Shown here: positions 26,803-36,423 of the stretch, one piece after another | Numbering within the stretch: the stretch's first letter is position 1 | Layout: each line of letters opens with the position of its first letter | Assembly: GCA_944321845.1 (NCBI GenBank) | Contig: CALUMT010000018.1 | Span: 49,101-113,100 of the forward strand | Direction of reading: 5' to 3' | DNA length: 64,000 bases | Origin: an uncultured Butyricimonas sp. | Lineage (GTDB): Bacteria; Bacteroidota; Bacteroidia; Bacteroidales; Marinifilaceae | Notes under the pieces: model-generated | Seen by the model: the letters and a program-made list of their open reading frames with translations, nothing else | Database searches by the model: none | What the model was told of the DNA's origin: nothing | Made by a program: the position numbers and the translations under genes

Positions 26803-28617
26803 TTATTTTTCAGCATTAGCTTCCAATTGATCCTTCAAAGCAGCCAATTCGGTAATATCACCTAAAGTCGTTCTTTCCAGTTTTTCTTTCACCTTCTTCA
26901 CGGCTTTTTTAGTGGCACTGGCTTCTTCTTTCTTCTTTGAATCTTCAGCAGCTTTTTGCTCATCTTCAAAGATTCTGGAGTGAGAAAGAATAATTCTCTT
27001 GGCAGCCTTGTTGAACTCGATCACCTTAAACGGTAATTTCTCCTCAACCTTAGCTTGCGTACCATCTTCCTTCACCAAGTGACGCGGAGTAGCAAATCCT
27101 TCTACGCCATACGGTAAAGCGATAACTGCACCCTTGTCAAAGATTTCAGTGATGGTACCGTCATGTACAGAACCTACCGTGAAGATAGTTTCAAATACAT
27201 CCCAAGGATTTTCCTCCAATTGCTTGTGACCCAAGCTCAATCTTCTGTTTTCCTTGTCGATTTCCAAAACAACTACATCAATCTCAGCACCAATTTGAGT
27301 AAACTCTGCCGGATGTTTTACCTTCTTCGTCCAAGACAAATCAGAAATATGAATCAAGCCATCTACGCCCTCTTCAATTTCAACAAATACTCCGAAATTG
27401 GTAAAGTTCCGAACAATAGCCTTATGTTTAGTACCGATAGCGTATTTCTCTTCGATATTTTGCCATGGGTCATTCTTCAATTGTTTGATACCCAAAGACA
27501 TCTTTCTTTCCTCACGATCCAAGGTCAAGATAACAGCCTCTACTTCGTCTCCAACTTTCATGAAATCCTGAGCGGAACGCAAATGTTGAGACCATGACAT
27601 TTCTGAAACGTGAATCAAACCTTCCACACCCGGAGCGATCTCCACGAAAGCACCGTAATCAGCCATCACGACAACTTTACCTTTCACCTTGTCTCCAACT
27701 TTCAAGTTCGGATCCAAAGCATCCCATGGATGCGGAGTCAATTGTTTCAATCCAAGAGCGATACGTTTCTTCTCATCATCGAAATCAAGAATTACTACAT
27801 TCAATTTTTGATCCAATTCCACGATTTCGTTCGGGTGATTTACACGTCCCCAAGAAAGATCCGTGATATGGATTAATCCGTCTACACCGCCCAAATCAAT
27901 GAATACCCCGTAAGAGGTAATATTCTTAACCGTTCCTTCCAGAACTTGTCCTTTTTCCAACTTAGAAATGATGTCTTTCTTCTGTTGTTCCAATTCAGCC
28001 TCGATAAGAGCCTTGTGAGAAACAACAACATTCTTGAATTCCTGATTAATCTTAACAACCTTGAATTCCATCGTCTTGCCAACGTAAACATCATAATCAC
28101 GAATAGGCTTAACGTCGATCTGAGAACCGGGCAAGAATGCCTCGATACCAAATACATCAACGATCATACCACCCTTCGTGCGGCACTTAACGTATCCCTT
28201 GATAATCTCATCATTTTCCAAAGCCGCATTAACACGATCCCAGCTGCGTAATGCACGGGCTTTCTTGTGAGAAAGGGTCAATTGTCCTTTTTTATCTTCT
28301 TGGTTTTCTACATAAACCTCAACCTTGTCTCCTACTTTCAAATCAGGATTGTAACGGAATTCATTCAAAGAAATAACACCATCTGATTTGAAACCGATAT
28401 TTACCACAACCTCGCGCTTATTCATCGCGATAACAGTTCCCTCTACAACCTCTTTTTCTGCTACAGAAGAAAGAGTTTCTTCATACTTTTTCGCTAATAC
28501 TTCTTTCTCAGAAGCGGAAATAACATCATCATTCGCGTAAGCCTCCCAGTCAAAATTCTCGTCAGCCTCCTTTGAAGCAGCAACAGCTGCATTCTTCAAT
28601 TCTTCTTGTTCTGCCAT
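26803..28617 (-). CDS. rpsA: 30S ribosomal protein S1
   Basis: Binds mRNA and helps load it onto the small ribosomal subunit, important in Bacteroidota, which lack strong Shine-Dalgarno sites. The 604-residue product has six S1 (OB-fold) repeats; segments such as GVFIDLGGVDGLIHITDLSW and GAFVEIAPGVEGLIHVSEMSW recur. The N-terminus is acidic and the C-terminal tail is rich in Lys/Glu (KKKEEASATKKAVKKVKEK), characteristic of the phylum. A good promoter lies upstream, and rnz starts at the next base after its stop. Confidence 0.97.
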   Translation of the reverse strand: MAEQEELKNAAVAASKEADENFDWEAYANDDVISASEKEVLAKKYEETLSSVAEKEVVEGTVIAMNKREVVVNIGFKSDGVISLNEFRYNPDLKVGDKVEVYVENQEDKKGQLTLSHKKARALRSWDRVNAALENDEIIKGYVKCRTKGGMIVDVFGIEAFLPGSQIDVKPIRDYDVYVGKTMEFKVVKINQEFKNVVVSHKALIEAELEQQKKDIISKLEKGQVLEGTVKNITSYGVFIDLGGVDGLIHITDLSWGRVNHPNEIVELDQKLNVVILDFDDEKKRIALGLKQLTPHPWDALDPNLKVGDKVKGKVVVMADYGAFVEIAPGVEGLIHVSEMSWSQHLRSAQDFMKVGDEVEAVILTLDREERKMSLGIKQLKNDPWQNIEEKYAIGTKHKAIVRNFTNFGVFVEIEEGVDGLIHISDLSWTKKVKHPAEFTQIGAEIDVVVLEIDKENRRLSLGHKQLEENPWDVFETIFTVGSVHDGTITEIFDKGAVIALPYGVEGFATPRHLVKEDGTQAKVEEKLPFKVIEFNKAAKRIILSHSRIFEDEQKAAEDSKKKEEASATKKAVKKVKEKLERTTLGDITELAALKDQLEANAEK

Positions 28618-28678
28618 AATAAAATTAATAAATACTTCTCTTCTAATAAATTAGACATTATGTTTATTTAACACGGCG

Positions 28679-28708
28679 CAAAAGTACAAATAAATCTCCA
28701 CTACGCAA
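28679..28708 (-). promoter_or_regulatory. Promoter of rpsA-rnz-TSCPD operon
   Basis: Minus strand: TTG (28708-28706), 19-base spacer, TACTTTTG (28686-28679). Start near 28672, giving a 5' leader of about 55 bases. Confidence 0.65.
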
Positions 28709-28721
28709 GCTATTTGCGAAA

Positions 28722-29402
28722 TTATTTTTCATCCAATAAATCAGGACGTAAGCGCCGCGTTCTATCCCAAGATTGCTGTTCCTGCCATTGATCGATCAAC
28801 GCATGATTCCCGGAAAGCAACACCTCCGGGACACGCCAACCGTTAAATTCCGCCGGACGCGTGTACACGGGCGGAGCCAAAAGGTTATCCTGAAAAGAAT
28901 CAGTCAACGCCGAAGTCTCATCACTCATAGCCCCCGGCAATAAACGTACAATTGCATCCGTCATAATACAAGCTGGTAACTCCCCTCCTGTCAAAACGTA
29001 ATCTCCCACGGAAATTTCCCTGGTTACGAGAAAATCCCGAATCCGTTGATCCACCCCCTTATAATGTCCGCATAAAATTAAAATATTCTCCTTCAACGAC
29101 AATTCGTTTGCCATTTTCTGGTTAAATGTCGGGGCATCAGGAGCCGTGTAAATAATCTCGTCATAATGCCGTTGCGACGTCAATTCCGAAATACAATCAA
29201 ACACAGGCTGAACCATCATAACCAACCCGGCATCACCACCAAAAGAATAATCGTCCACTTTACGGTGCTTGTCCTTAGACCAATCCCGAATGTTGTGAAT
29301 ATAAATTTCCACAATACCTTTTTCCTTGGCCCGCTTGATAATAGAATGATTCAACGGACTTTCCAACAACTCGGGAACAACACTTAAAATATCAATACGC
29401 AT
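28722..29402 (-). CDS. trmD: tRNA (guanine-N1-)-methyltransferase TrmD
   Basis: Makes m1G37 in tRNAs that read codons with G at position 36, preventing frameshifts; essential in most bacteria. The 226-residue product has the SPOUT trefoil-knot motifs [12 protein letters not shown] and [27 protein letters not shown] (in sections around 125-150) and the N-terminal [21 protein letters not shown]. The ATG at 29402 fits the family start and lies downstream of the promoter; the ATG at 29426 lies in the promoter and is rejected. It stands alone, not with rimM/rplS as in many bacteria. Confidence 0.95.
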   Translation of the reverse strand: MRIDILSVVPELLESPLNHSIIKRAKEKGIVEIYIHNIRDWSKDKHRKVDDYSFGGDAGLVMMVQPVFDCISELTSQRHYDEIIYTAPDAPTFNQKMANELSLKENILILCGHYKGVDQRIRDFLVTREISVGDYVLTGGELPACIMTDAIVRLLPGAMSDETSALTDSFQDNLLAPPVYTRPAEFNGWRVPEVLLSGNHALIDQWQEQQSWDRTRRLRPDLLDEK

Positions 29403-29423
29403 ATTATGAATAAATTTCCGGGA

Positions 29424-29454
29424 CAAAAGTAACTAAAATGCCAAAAACATTCAA
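29424..29454 (-). promoter_or_regulatory. Promoter of trmD
   Basis: Minus strand: TTG (29454-29452), 20-base spacer, TACTTTTG (29431-29424), 22 bases before trmD ATG 29402. Decides the shorter trmD start. Confidence 0.6.
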
Positions 29455-29514
29455 GCATTCCCGCACAATCGGTGAATAACAGACAGAATATACTCGAAGA
29501 ACAAAAAATAACAC

Positions 29515-29548
29515 TCAAAAAAAGGATGTGTCAACTGCGACACATCCT
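29515..29548 (-). terminator. Rho-independent terminator after the DPP IV-like gene
   Basis: AGGATGTGTC (29523-29532) pairs with GACACATCCT (29539-29548); the minus strand continues into seven T residues. It closes the acyltransferase-amidase-peptidase transcript. Confidence 0.85.
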
Positions 29549-29578
29549 CTCACTTACAATCTATATCTTACTTTTCTC

Positions 29579-31702
29579 TTATTTCAAATAGTCTTCAAAG
29601 TAATTAGTCACCTTCTGCATCAAGTGAATCCGGTCCCGTCCCAACACGTTATGCTCTGCACGAGGATACGGGAAATAATCCACCTGTACATTATTCTTCA
29701 CGCATTCACGCACGAAACTGAAACTATGCTCCAATACCACTACCGGGTCTATTACCCCCTGGCAAATCAACAATTTCCCTTTCAAATCCTTAGCCTTGTT
29801 AATCAGGCTGACTTTAGCATAGCCATCGGGATTTTCCTGGGGAGTATCCATGTAACGTTCACCATACATGACCTCGTACCATTTCCAGTCAATAACCGGT
29901 CCCCCGGCCACGGCCACCTTGTACACGTCCGGGTAATTGGTAATTAATGAAATCGTCATGAATCCCCCGTAACTCCAACCGTGCACTCCGATACGTTCTG
30001 CATCTACCCAAGGTTGAGATTTCAAGAACTCGATTCCTTTAATCTGATCCTTCATTTCCTGCTGTCCACACTGGCGATGAATAATATCCTCGAATGCCTT
30101 TCCCCGGTTGGGAGTTCCGTGATTATCCATCACGAATACCACGTAACCATGTTGTGCCATATACATTTCCCACAAGGAGAAACTTGCCTTCCAAGTATTA
30201 CGCACGAGTTGCGCATGAGGACCTCCATACACGTAATGAATAACCGGGTACTTCTTGTTCGGATCAAAGTTCATCGGTTTTATCAAGCGATAATACAAAT
30301 CACTACCGTCATCTGCCTTTATCGAACCCAATTCCACGGTCCCGAAATTATAATCCTTCGTGGGATCTGCCACTTCCTGCAAACGACGCACCTGCTTTCC
30401 TGCCGTTGTTTTCATATCCACGATACGCGGCACATTCACGCTGCTGAAGTTATCCGTGAAATAAGCACAAGCGTCATTCAAGGCCACCGTATGCCATCCC
30501 TCGTCCGTTGTCAATCGAGTTTTCTTGCCATTCTTTACTTCCACGCGGAACAAATGATTCTCCACGGGCGAAACCTCCGCGGAAGTATAATACACGTACT
30601 TCCCGGCTGGATCCATTCCGGCATACACGACATCAGCGTCCACCTCTGTCAAGCGTTTTATCAGTTTCCCGTTCTCGTCATAAAGGTAAAGGCTATTATA
30701 CCCGTCCCGACTGTTCGTCTGGTAGATAAACTGCTTCGGGTTATTCTTCATGAAAACCAACGCGTACTGGGGTTCAACATAAGTATTGGACTTTTCCTCG
30801 AAAAGGAAAGCGTTCAATTTACCCGTATTGGCATCATACCGATTCAAATGCATGCAATCCTGTCCCCGGTTCAACACCTGAACATAAATCTCATCTGAAG
30901 CAGGCGACCACGTGATACAGGTCAGGTACTGTTCCCGACCGAAATCCGTAACATCCAGGTAAACGGTCCGTGTAGAAGCGATATCGTACACACCCAGGCT
31001 CACCTGCTCCGACTTCATCCCGGCCATCGGGTACTTGGTCATGTTCGCGTGTCCCGTGCGGCTCGTGATATCAAACAACGGGAAATCCGTAACCTCCGTT
31101 TGGTCCTTGCGGTAAAAAGCCAATTTTTTCCCGTCGGGAGACCAGAAAATCCCGGTCGTGATACCGAACTCGTTCCGGCTGGCAATCTGTCCGCAGACAA
31201 TATCCTTGTTTTCCTCCCGTGTTACCGTGTACTGATTTCCACGCTCATCCGTATAATAAAGATTATTCTCCAACGTGTAAGCGTAAAGATTCGTTTTCCC
31301 GGAATAAGTCACGTTTGCGGCTCCCTTGGGTAAAGAAAACTTTCTCACCAAGGTTTTCTCATTCACGTTAATATGAAAGACCTCTCCCTGACGACTAATC
31401 GCGATAGTCTCGGCATCTATCCACTCGAAATTCGGAAAACCTTTCAACGTCGTTCCCAGCAAACGGTTCAAATCCTCCACCGAGAGCAGCAACCGCTTCT
31501 CCCCTTTCCCGGCACTCTCTCCCGTCAGTCCGGCTGCCTCCAGAAACGTCAGGTTATCACTATTCGGCTGCCACACGGTATATTTTGCCCGCGGATACAA
31601 ATGATAACCCACGATAGCTTCCTCCATGGTCAGCACCTTCTCCTGGGCTCCAACGCCCAGCGCCATACTTAATCCAATTACAGTTGACAAAACTTTCTTC
31701 AT
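29579..31702 (-). CDS. Dipeptidyl peptidase IV-like S9 family serine peptidase
   Basis: A 707-residue exported peptidase (signal peptide to about residue 19, GVGAQ). Residues 30-430 form the beta-propeller (DPP IV N-terminal domain, with repeats such as TGIFWSPDGKKLAFYR), the remainder the alpha/beta hydrolase domain with catalytic Ser577 (GWSYGG), Asp652 and His684 (RAEHNV). These enzymes release X-Pro or X-Ala dipeptides from peptides in the periplasm. Its ATG overlaps the stop of the omega-amidase gene (ATGA, 31699-31702), so the two are coupled. A terminator follows. It is distinct from the lipoprotein S9 peptidase near 50.7 kb. Confidence 0.93.
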   Translation of the reverse strand: MKKVLSTVIGLSMALGVGAQEKVLTMEEAIVGYHLYPRAKYTVWQPNSDNLTFLEAAGLTGESAGKGEKRLLLSVEDLNRLLGTTLKGFPNFEWIDAETIAISRQGEVFHINVNEKTLVRKFSLPKGAANVTYSGKTNLYAYTLENNLYYTDERGNQYTVTREENKDIVCGQIASRNEFGITTGIFWSPDGKKLAFYRKDQTEVTDFPLFDITSRTGHANMTKYPMAGMKSEQVSLGVYDIASTRTVYLDVTDFGREQYLTCITWSPASDEIYVQVLNRGQDCMHLNRYDANTGKLNAFLFEEKSNTYVEPQYALVFMKNNPKQFIYQTNSRDGYNSLYLYDENGKLIKRLTEVDADVVYAGMDPAGKYVYYTSAEVSPVENHLFRVEVKNGKKTRLTTDEGWHTVALNDACAYFTDNFSSVNVPRIVDMKTTAGKQVRRLQEVADPTKDYNFGTVELGSIKADDGSDLYYRLIKPMNFDPNKKYPVIHYVYGGPHAQLVRNTWKASFSLWEMYMAQHGYVVFVMDNHGTPNRGKAFEDIIHRQCGQQEMKDQIKGIEFLKSQPWVDAERIGVHGWSYGGFMTISLITNYPDVYKVAVAGGPVIDWKWYEVMYGERYMDTPQENPDGYAKVSLINKAKDLKGKLLICQGVIDPVVVLEHSFSFVRECVKNNVQVDYFPYPRAEHNVLGRDRIHLMQKVTNYFEDYLK

Positions 31703-32490
31703 TGCTCTTTATCTAACATTTTATTCGTGTATATTTCAAAAACATCCCTATCTTCCAACACGGGGAACTTCTCCCGGAAAGCCCGTAAACCTTCCAGATC
31801 AATCTCCACCACGCTCGCGCAATCTTCCCCCGGGACACATTCCCCGATCACCTCTCCGCGAGGGGAAACCACCACCGAGTCACCCGTGTACAATAATCCT
31901 TTGCCATCCTCCCCGACACAGTTTACTCCCACCACGTAGCATTGGTTCTCGATAGCCCTTGCCTTCAAAAGAAGCTGCCAAGGCTCTCGGCGAGCTGCCG
32001 GCCAATTGGCCATGTACACGGCCACGTCATAACCGCTCGTGTTCCGGCTCCATACCGGGAAACGCAAATCATAACAGATAAAAGGAGCAAACCGTACTCC
32101 CCGGTAATCAAATACCAGCAAATCTTTCCCCGCGACAAAATGGTCCCGTTCCCCTCCCATCGTGAAGCAATGCCGCTTATCATAATGCAACAACTCGCCC
32201 GTCGGGAATGCCACCAGGCAACGATTGTAATAACATTCCCCGGCCCGGGACACCGTGGTTCCCATAATCAAGGCACTCTTTTCCCGGGCTCGTTCCGTCA
32301 TCCATTGACAGACACGCTCGTAATACAAAGCCACCTTTTCCTTACCCTCCATCGTGAAACCAGAGGAAAACATCTCCGGCAAAACAATCACATCAGCGTC
32401 CTCTATCAACCGTAATCTTCTCCCGAAAGCCTCCAGATTTCCTTCCACATCTTCCCATAACAAGGACGCCTGAACAATAGCAATCTTCAT
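31699..32490 (-). CDS. Nitrilase-superfamily amidase, omega-amidase-like (YafV)
   Basis: A 263-residue cytosolic amidase with the nitrilase triad Glu39 (LPEMF), Lys105 (YDKRHCF) and Cys139 (ICYDLRFP). GGERDHF and the length resemble YafV/Nit2 omega-amidases, which hydrolyse alpha-ketoglutaramate or ketosuccinamate in methionine salvage and transamination repair. It stands in the middle of a three-gene cluster with an acyltransferase and a DPP IV-like peptidase, which gives no metabolic hint; grouping may be only transcriptional. The stop overlaps the next start by four bases. Confidence 0.88.
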   Translation of the reverse strand: MKIAIVQASLLWEDVEGNLEAFGRRLRLIEDADVIVLPEMFSSGFTMEGKEKVALYYERVCQWMTERAREKSALIMGTTVSRAGECYYNRCLVAFPTGELLHYDKRHCFTMGGERDHFVAGKDLLVFDYRGVRFAPFICYDLRFPVWSRNTSGYDVAVYMANWPAARREPWQLLLKARAIENQCYVVGVNCVGEDGKGLLYTGDSVVVSPRGEVIGECVPGEDCASVVEIDLEGLRAFREKFPVLEDRDVFEIYTNKMLDKEQ

Positions 32491-32508
32491 AACTCTAAAA
32501 AATTAACA

Positions 32509-33057
32509 TCAATCCCCGGCTGAAAAATTCTCCGGGTGACGGGGATGCACATCCCGGTAAGTCGACATAATATATTTCAGATCTGCCTCCGGGTCTCCCG
32601 TCGGTTCAAAACGGGTTCCCCACGTGCAGAACTTATCCTTGTAATCAATGCGCCCGAGATAAACGGGTACCCCGGCCTCCTTGGCAATCACCAGAAACCC
32701 TTTCTTCCACTTTTTCCGTTTCTTCCGGCTTCCTTCCGGCGTTATCGTCAGGTACATCACTTCCCGCTCCCGGAATTCCTTCACCATTCGTTCCACCAGG
32801 TGATTCTCCTTATTCCCCCGATCTACCGGGATTGCCCCCAGGGCCTTCAACAAATATCCCAATGGGAAGAAAAAAAACTCCTTCTTGATCAATATCGTCG
32901 TCGGGATGCCCTGGCTCATGTACGTCAACTTACCCCACACGAAATCCATAGCCGAGGTATGAGGCACCGAAATAACAACAGCCTTCTTGTCAGCGGGAAG
33001 CTCACCCCGCATCTTCCACCCGAACAATCTCAAGATAAAACGCGCTATATACTTCAT
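32509..33057 (-). CDS. 1-acylglycerol-3-phosphate O-acyltransferase family protein
   Basis: A short (182-residue) PlsC-fold acyltransferase. It has the NHX4D-like motif as PHTSAMDF (His33, Asp38), LGAIPVDRG and TPEGSRKK (107-112), which bind and act on acyl donor and glycerol phosphate. Family members acylate lysophosphatidate or other lipids at the inner membrane. It is shorter than classical PlsC (about 240), as in several Bacteroidota paralogs, so the acceptor may be something other than lysophosphatidate. First gene of a three-gene run with the amidase (18 bases on). Confidence 0.88.
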   Translation of the reverse strand: MKYIARFILRLFGWKMRGELPADKKAVVISVPHTSAMDFVWGKLTYMSQGIPTTILIKKEFFFFPLGYLLKALGAIPVDRGNKENHLVERMVKEFREREVMYLTITPEGSRKKRKKWKKGFLVIAKEAGVPVYLGRIDYKDKFCTWGTRFEPTGDPEADLKYIMSTYRDVHPRHPENFSAGD

Positions 33058-33082
33058 TATCCTTTCGTTCTATAAACCCGCT

Positions 33083-33090
33083 CAAAGTTA
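33083..33090 (-). promoter_or_regulatory. Candidate -7 box ahead of the acyltransferase gene
   Basis: Minus strand reads TAACTTTG, an exact match to TAnnTTTG, 25 bases before the ATG. No clear -33 element. Confidence 0.4.
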
Positions 33091-33118
33091 ATACTAATTC
33101 TTAAATATACCTCCTAAT

Positions 33119-33153
33119 CCAAAAAAATAGTGGTACCCGCGCACGGGCACCAC
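33119..33153. terminator. Terminator after the first GldFG gene
   Basis: GTGGTACCCG (33130-33139) pairs with CGGGCACCAC (33144-33153) around a CGCA tetraloop with one mismatch. The minus strand runs on into TATTTTTTT; the plus strand also has ATTTTTATA. Mainly ends the ABC transporter operon. Confidence 0.8.
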
Positions 33154-33180
33154 CATTTTTATACGTAACCACCTTAGGGA

Positions 33181-35484
33181 TTATCTACCCTTTCGGCGAA
33201 CCCAAATCAAAACACCTAAAGCCACCAGCAACAGAGGCAATACCAGCACGAATCCCCACTTGATTACCCCAGCTCCAGTTCCGGCCACGTACAACTTATC
33301 GTCCGGCAGTCGAGGACGACGCACGTCAATAGGAACCTCGTTATCCGACAACCAGTAGAAGCTACCCATGATCAACGTGAAGTTTGCGGCATCAATTCCT
33401 CGACGTCCTCCCATCAACTCCCCGTTGGAGATACAATCGGCATCTCCCGCCAGCAGTACGCGTTGTTCTTTCCCGTTCAATTTCCGGGACAAGGCCACTA
33501 CCGTCGGGTAAGAGTGTTCTACCTCGCCGAGCGACGGGTTCAACCGGATCGTGTCATCAACGAAATTCGTCGTCTCCAGCTCGTTCCAGCTACCCGTCGT
33601 GTCACTCCGGAACAATTCCGTCACCCGGTAACCCTTGTCCTCCACCTGCCGTAAACCGGCTACGCCCGGGGTTACCAGAACCATTTCTCTACGACGCATC
33701 GTCGCGAAATCGTAAGCGATACTATCCGCACCCGAGGTCGGGTAGGATAACACGATATCCGCCTGGAGGTTCGTGTCCTGTTTTACCAGCTGGCCCTCCA
33801 TCATCTCGAAACCGAACTTGGCGAACAACGGGTTCATCACCTCGCGACGCTTCGGCTCCCCGAGAACCATCAAGTTACCACCACGGTCTATATACTGTTG
33901 CAATACTACTTCTTCCTCCGGTGATAACGCCTCGCGGCTCTCCGCGATTACCAGGATATTGATATCAGCGGGTATCTTCTCCTCCAGCGTCACGTACTGT
34001 ACGTCAAAACCCTGGTTCATCAACGCGTAACGGAACTTCTTGTCGTTAGCGAAAGCGCTGTAGTCACGGTCCTTGTTACTGCTGAAGCTACGTTCCCCGT
34101 GACCCGTCAAGAAGCCTACCACCGGCAACTTCATCACCATACGCTTGAAAGCGGCAGTGATCTCCCGCTCGCTCGGGAAACGTTGCATGTCGTTATAAAT
34201 ACGCAACCACGCCTTCTCCCCGTTCTCCCGGACGATCTGACGAACGAACCCGTTACCCTCGCCGCTCAGGTCAATCATTGCCCGGATCTCCTCGGGACGC
34301 ATGAACTTGTTCGTGTCCAAACCGTAAATCTTGCACACCTCCACCATCTTCTCCCGAAGCGTCTTGCCCGGGTAACGCTCGTCAAGCCGGGGATTATTTA
34401 CCGTGTCATAGTAATAAACGTATTTCAGCTTCATCTCCGGCTTGAAACGCTGGTACTGCTCGAAACGTCCCATGTCTGGCTTTAGGAAATAACCGGCAGC
34501 GTACCACGTTCCACCATCCTCCAGCACGTTGATATAAGTCGTGATCGTCAAATCGCCATCAAGTTTAGCCACGATATCCTGGCTGTTCTTGGTCAACGTG
34601 TTCATCTTCGTCTCCGTCGCATCATAATAAGCCTTCAGTGTCGGCAGGGACGAGAAGTAACCCAGCAGGCAGCAGATAACGATTACCCCCACGTTACGCC
34701 ACAGCGTCACCGCGAAGCGGATCTTCTGGCGAACCGCGTTCAAGCGGATTATCGTCAACGCCAGGAACAGGCAAATCACGATAATGAAATACAAGATATC
34801 CTCGCTGCACAACATACCCGCGATGAACGTGTTACTACGACCGTTTATCGACAGCCAGTAAGTGATGTCACGCACGAAATCGTAATCCTGACCCCAGCCG
34901 CCGACCATACTCAGCAACATCAGCACGATCAACGTCCCGATAGCGGCCACGATCTGGTAACTCGTCAAGCTAGACATGAAGATACCGATTGCCGCGTAAG
35001 CGCAAAGCAAAAGGTAGATACCGAGGATGCCCGTCAACACCATGGGCCAGTCAAAGTCCTTCACCGTGCATAAACCGCAAAGACCAAGCAAAACAAGAAT
35101 TCCAAGCATGATTGCCCCGTAAATCATCATCGCGAAATACTTGCCAACGATGATCTGGAAATTCGTGATCGGCGACGAGTAAAGCAACTTGATCGAGCCA
35201 CTGCTCAACTCCCGGCTCACCACGCCCATCGTCAACAACGGGATATAGAAATAAAGATAACCCTGGATCGACGGCAACAACCCTCCCCACGGGCTAGCGA
35301 AAATATCGTACGTAATACCCGACACGTTATATCCCATCTCCATGGAAGTCGTTATACCCAACAACTGGGAAGAAAAAGCCAACGCCGACTGCACCGTGAA
35401 TACCACGAGCAACAACCACGCCACCGGCGAGTAGAAAAGCATCTGCAACTCCGTCCTCGCTATATTGTATATCATCTTGAACAT
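33181..35484 (-). CDS. GldF-GldG fusion: ABC-2 permease plus auxiliary GldG domain (copy 1)
   Basis: A 767-residue inner-membrane protein. Residues 1-260 are a six-segment ABC-2 permease (GldF-like), with ELSSGSIKLLYSSP and FYSPVAWLLLV; residues 275-740 are the GldG-type periplasmic domain (ABC_transp_aux), including TGHGERSF, IDRGGNLMVLGEPKRREVMNP and LLAGDADCISNGE, followed by a C-terminal membrane anchor and a positively charged end. In gliding flavobacteria GldA, GldF and GldG form an ABC transporter needed for motility; here F and G are one chain and no gliding genes are seen, so the role is unknown (surface export is likely). The ATPase gene ends nine bases upstream. A paralog is at 61605-63932. 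Confidence 0.88.
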   Translation of the reverse strand: MFKMIYNIARTELQMLFYSPVAWLLLVVFTVQSALAFSSQLLGITTSMEMGYNVSGITYDIFASPWGGLLPSIQGYLYFYIPLLTMGVVSRELSSGSIKLLYSSPITNFQIIVGKYFAMMIYGAIMLGILVLLGLCGLCTVKDFDWPMVLTGILGIYLLLCAYAAIGIFMSSLTSYQIVAAIGTLIVLMLLSMVGGWGQDYDFVRDITYWLSINGRSNTFIAGMLCSEDILYFIIVICLFLALTIIRLNAVRQKIRFAVTLWRNVGVIVICCLLGYFSSLPTLKAYYDATETKMNTLTKNSQDIVAKLDGDLTITTYINVLEDGGTWYAAGYFLKPDMGRFEQYQRFKPEMKLKYVYYYDTVNNPRLDERYPGKTLREKMVEVCKIYGLDTNKFMRPEEIRAMIDLSGEGNGFVRQIVRENGEKAWLRIYNDMQRFPSEREITAAFKRMVMKLPVVGFLTGHGERSFSSNKDRDYSAFANDKKFRYALMNQGFDVQYVTLEEKIPADINILVIAESREALSPEEEVVLQQYIDRGGNLMVLGEPKRREVMNPLFAKFGFEMMEGQLVKQDTNLQADIVLSYPTSGADSIAYDFATMRRREMVLVTPGVAGLRQVEDKGYRVTELFRSDTTGSWNELETTNFVDDTIRLNPSLGEVEHSYPTVVALSRKLNGKEQRVLLAGDADCISNGELMGGRRGIDAANFTLIMGSFYWLSDNEVPIDVRRPRLPDDKLYVAGTGAGVIKWGFVLVLPLLLVALGVLIWVRRKGR

Positions 35485-35493
35485 AATACCTCC

Positions 35494-36423
35494 TTATTTT
35501 TTTGATTTCTTTGACAACTCAGCGAATATATTATCCAGCGAGCTCTTCTCCACCCGCAATTCCGACAACCGCCAATCCTTGGCCGCGCTCTCCTTCACGA
35601 TTCGGTCCATCACCTCCTGCGCGTCCGAGAAATGCACCCGGAACTTACCCTGCCCGATTTCCTCCACGCGTTGAACTCCCTCCAAACGGGACAGCACCTC
35701 GGCCGACGGGGCATCAACGAACGACACGAACAGCGAGCTCGGCATGATATAATTGTCAAACTCCTCCACGCTGCCCATGAACACCAGGCGTCCCTCCTCG
35801 ATCATCATGATATGGTCACAGATCGCCTGTACCTCCGTCAGGATATGCGTCGACAGGATCACCGTCCGCTCCTCCGCGATATCCTTGATCAGGTGACGCA
35901 CCTCCATGATCTGGTTCGGGTCCAAACCGTTCGTCGGCTCGTCGAACACCACCAGGTCCGGCTTGTGAACGATAGCCTGGGCAATACCCACGCGCTGCTG
36001 GTAACCTCCCGACAGGTTCTTGATCAAACGATTACGGAAATGCAAAATACCGCAACGCTGCATCACTTCCTCCACCGCGTCATGCAACCGGTCATCCGGC
36101 ACCCAGCGCAACCGGGCGCAATGCAACAGGTACTCCTCCACCGTCAAGTCCCCGTACAAGGGCGGCTTCTGCGGCAGGAAACCGATGTGACGCTTGGCCG
36201 CAACCGGGTCCTTGCGCGTGTCGATTCCCTTGATCGTCACCTGGCCTTCCGTCTGCTTGATCACACCGCAAACGATATTCATCGTCGTCGACTTACCGGC
36301 CCCGTTCGAGCCCAACAGCCCGTAAATACCCCGCCGGGGTATCTCGAAACTGATATCCCGCACCGCCCACTGGATACTGTAGCGATGCGACAAATGTTCT
36401 ACTTTCAATACTGGTTCTTCCAT
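35494..36423 (-). CDS. ABC transporter ATPase, GldA-like (copy 1)
   Basis: A 309-residue ATPase that powers the adjacent GldF-GldG fusion. Walker A GSNGAGKST (38-46), the ABC signature LSGGYQQR (about 145), Walker B VVFDEPTNGLDP and the switch histidine (STHILTE) are all present. The C-terminal ~85 residues, ending in KSSLDNIFAELSKKSKK, are a regulatory extension common in drug/lipid exporters. The partial ATPase at the right edge ends in almost the same way. It starts this two-gene operon; the 544-base AT-rich gap upstream separates it from recQ. Confidence 0.92.
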   Translation of the reverse strand: MEEPVLKVEHLSHRYSIQWAVRDISFEIPRRGIYGLLGSNGAGKSTTMNIVCGVIKQTEGQVTIKGIDTRKDPVAAKRHIGFLPQKPPLYGDLTVEEYLLHCARLRWVPDDRLHDAVEEVMQRCGILHFRNRLIKNLSGGYQQRVGIAQAIVHKPDLVVFDEPTNGLDPNQIMEVRHLIKDIAEERTVILSTHILTEVQAICDHIMMIEEGRLVFMGSVEEFDNYIMPSSLFVSFVDAPSAEVLSRLEGVQRVEEIGQGKFRVHFSDAQEVMDRIVKESAAKDWRLSELRVEKSSLDNIFAELSKKSKK

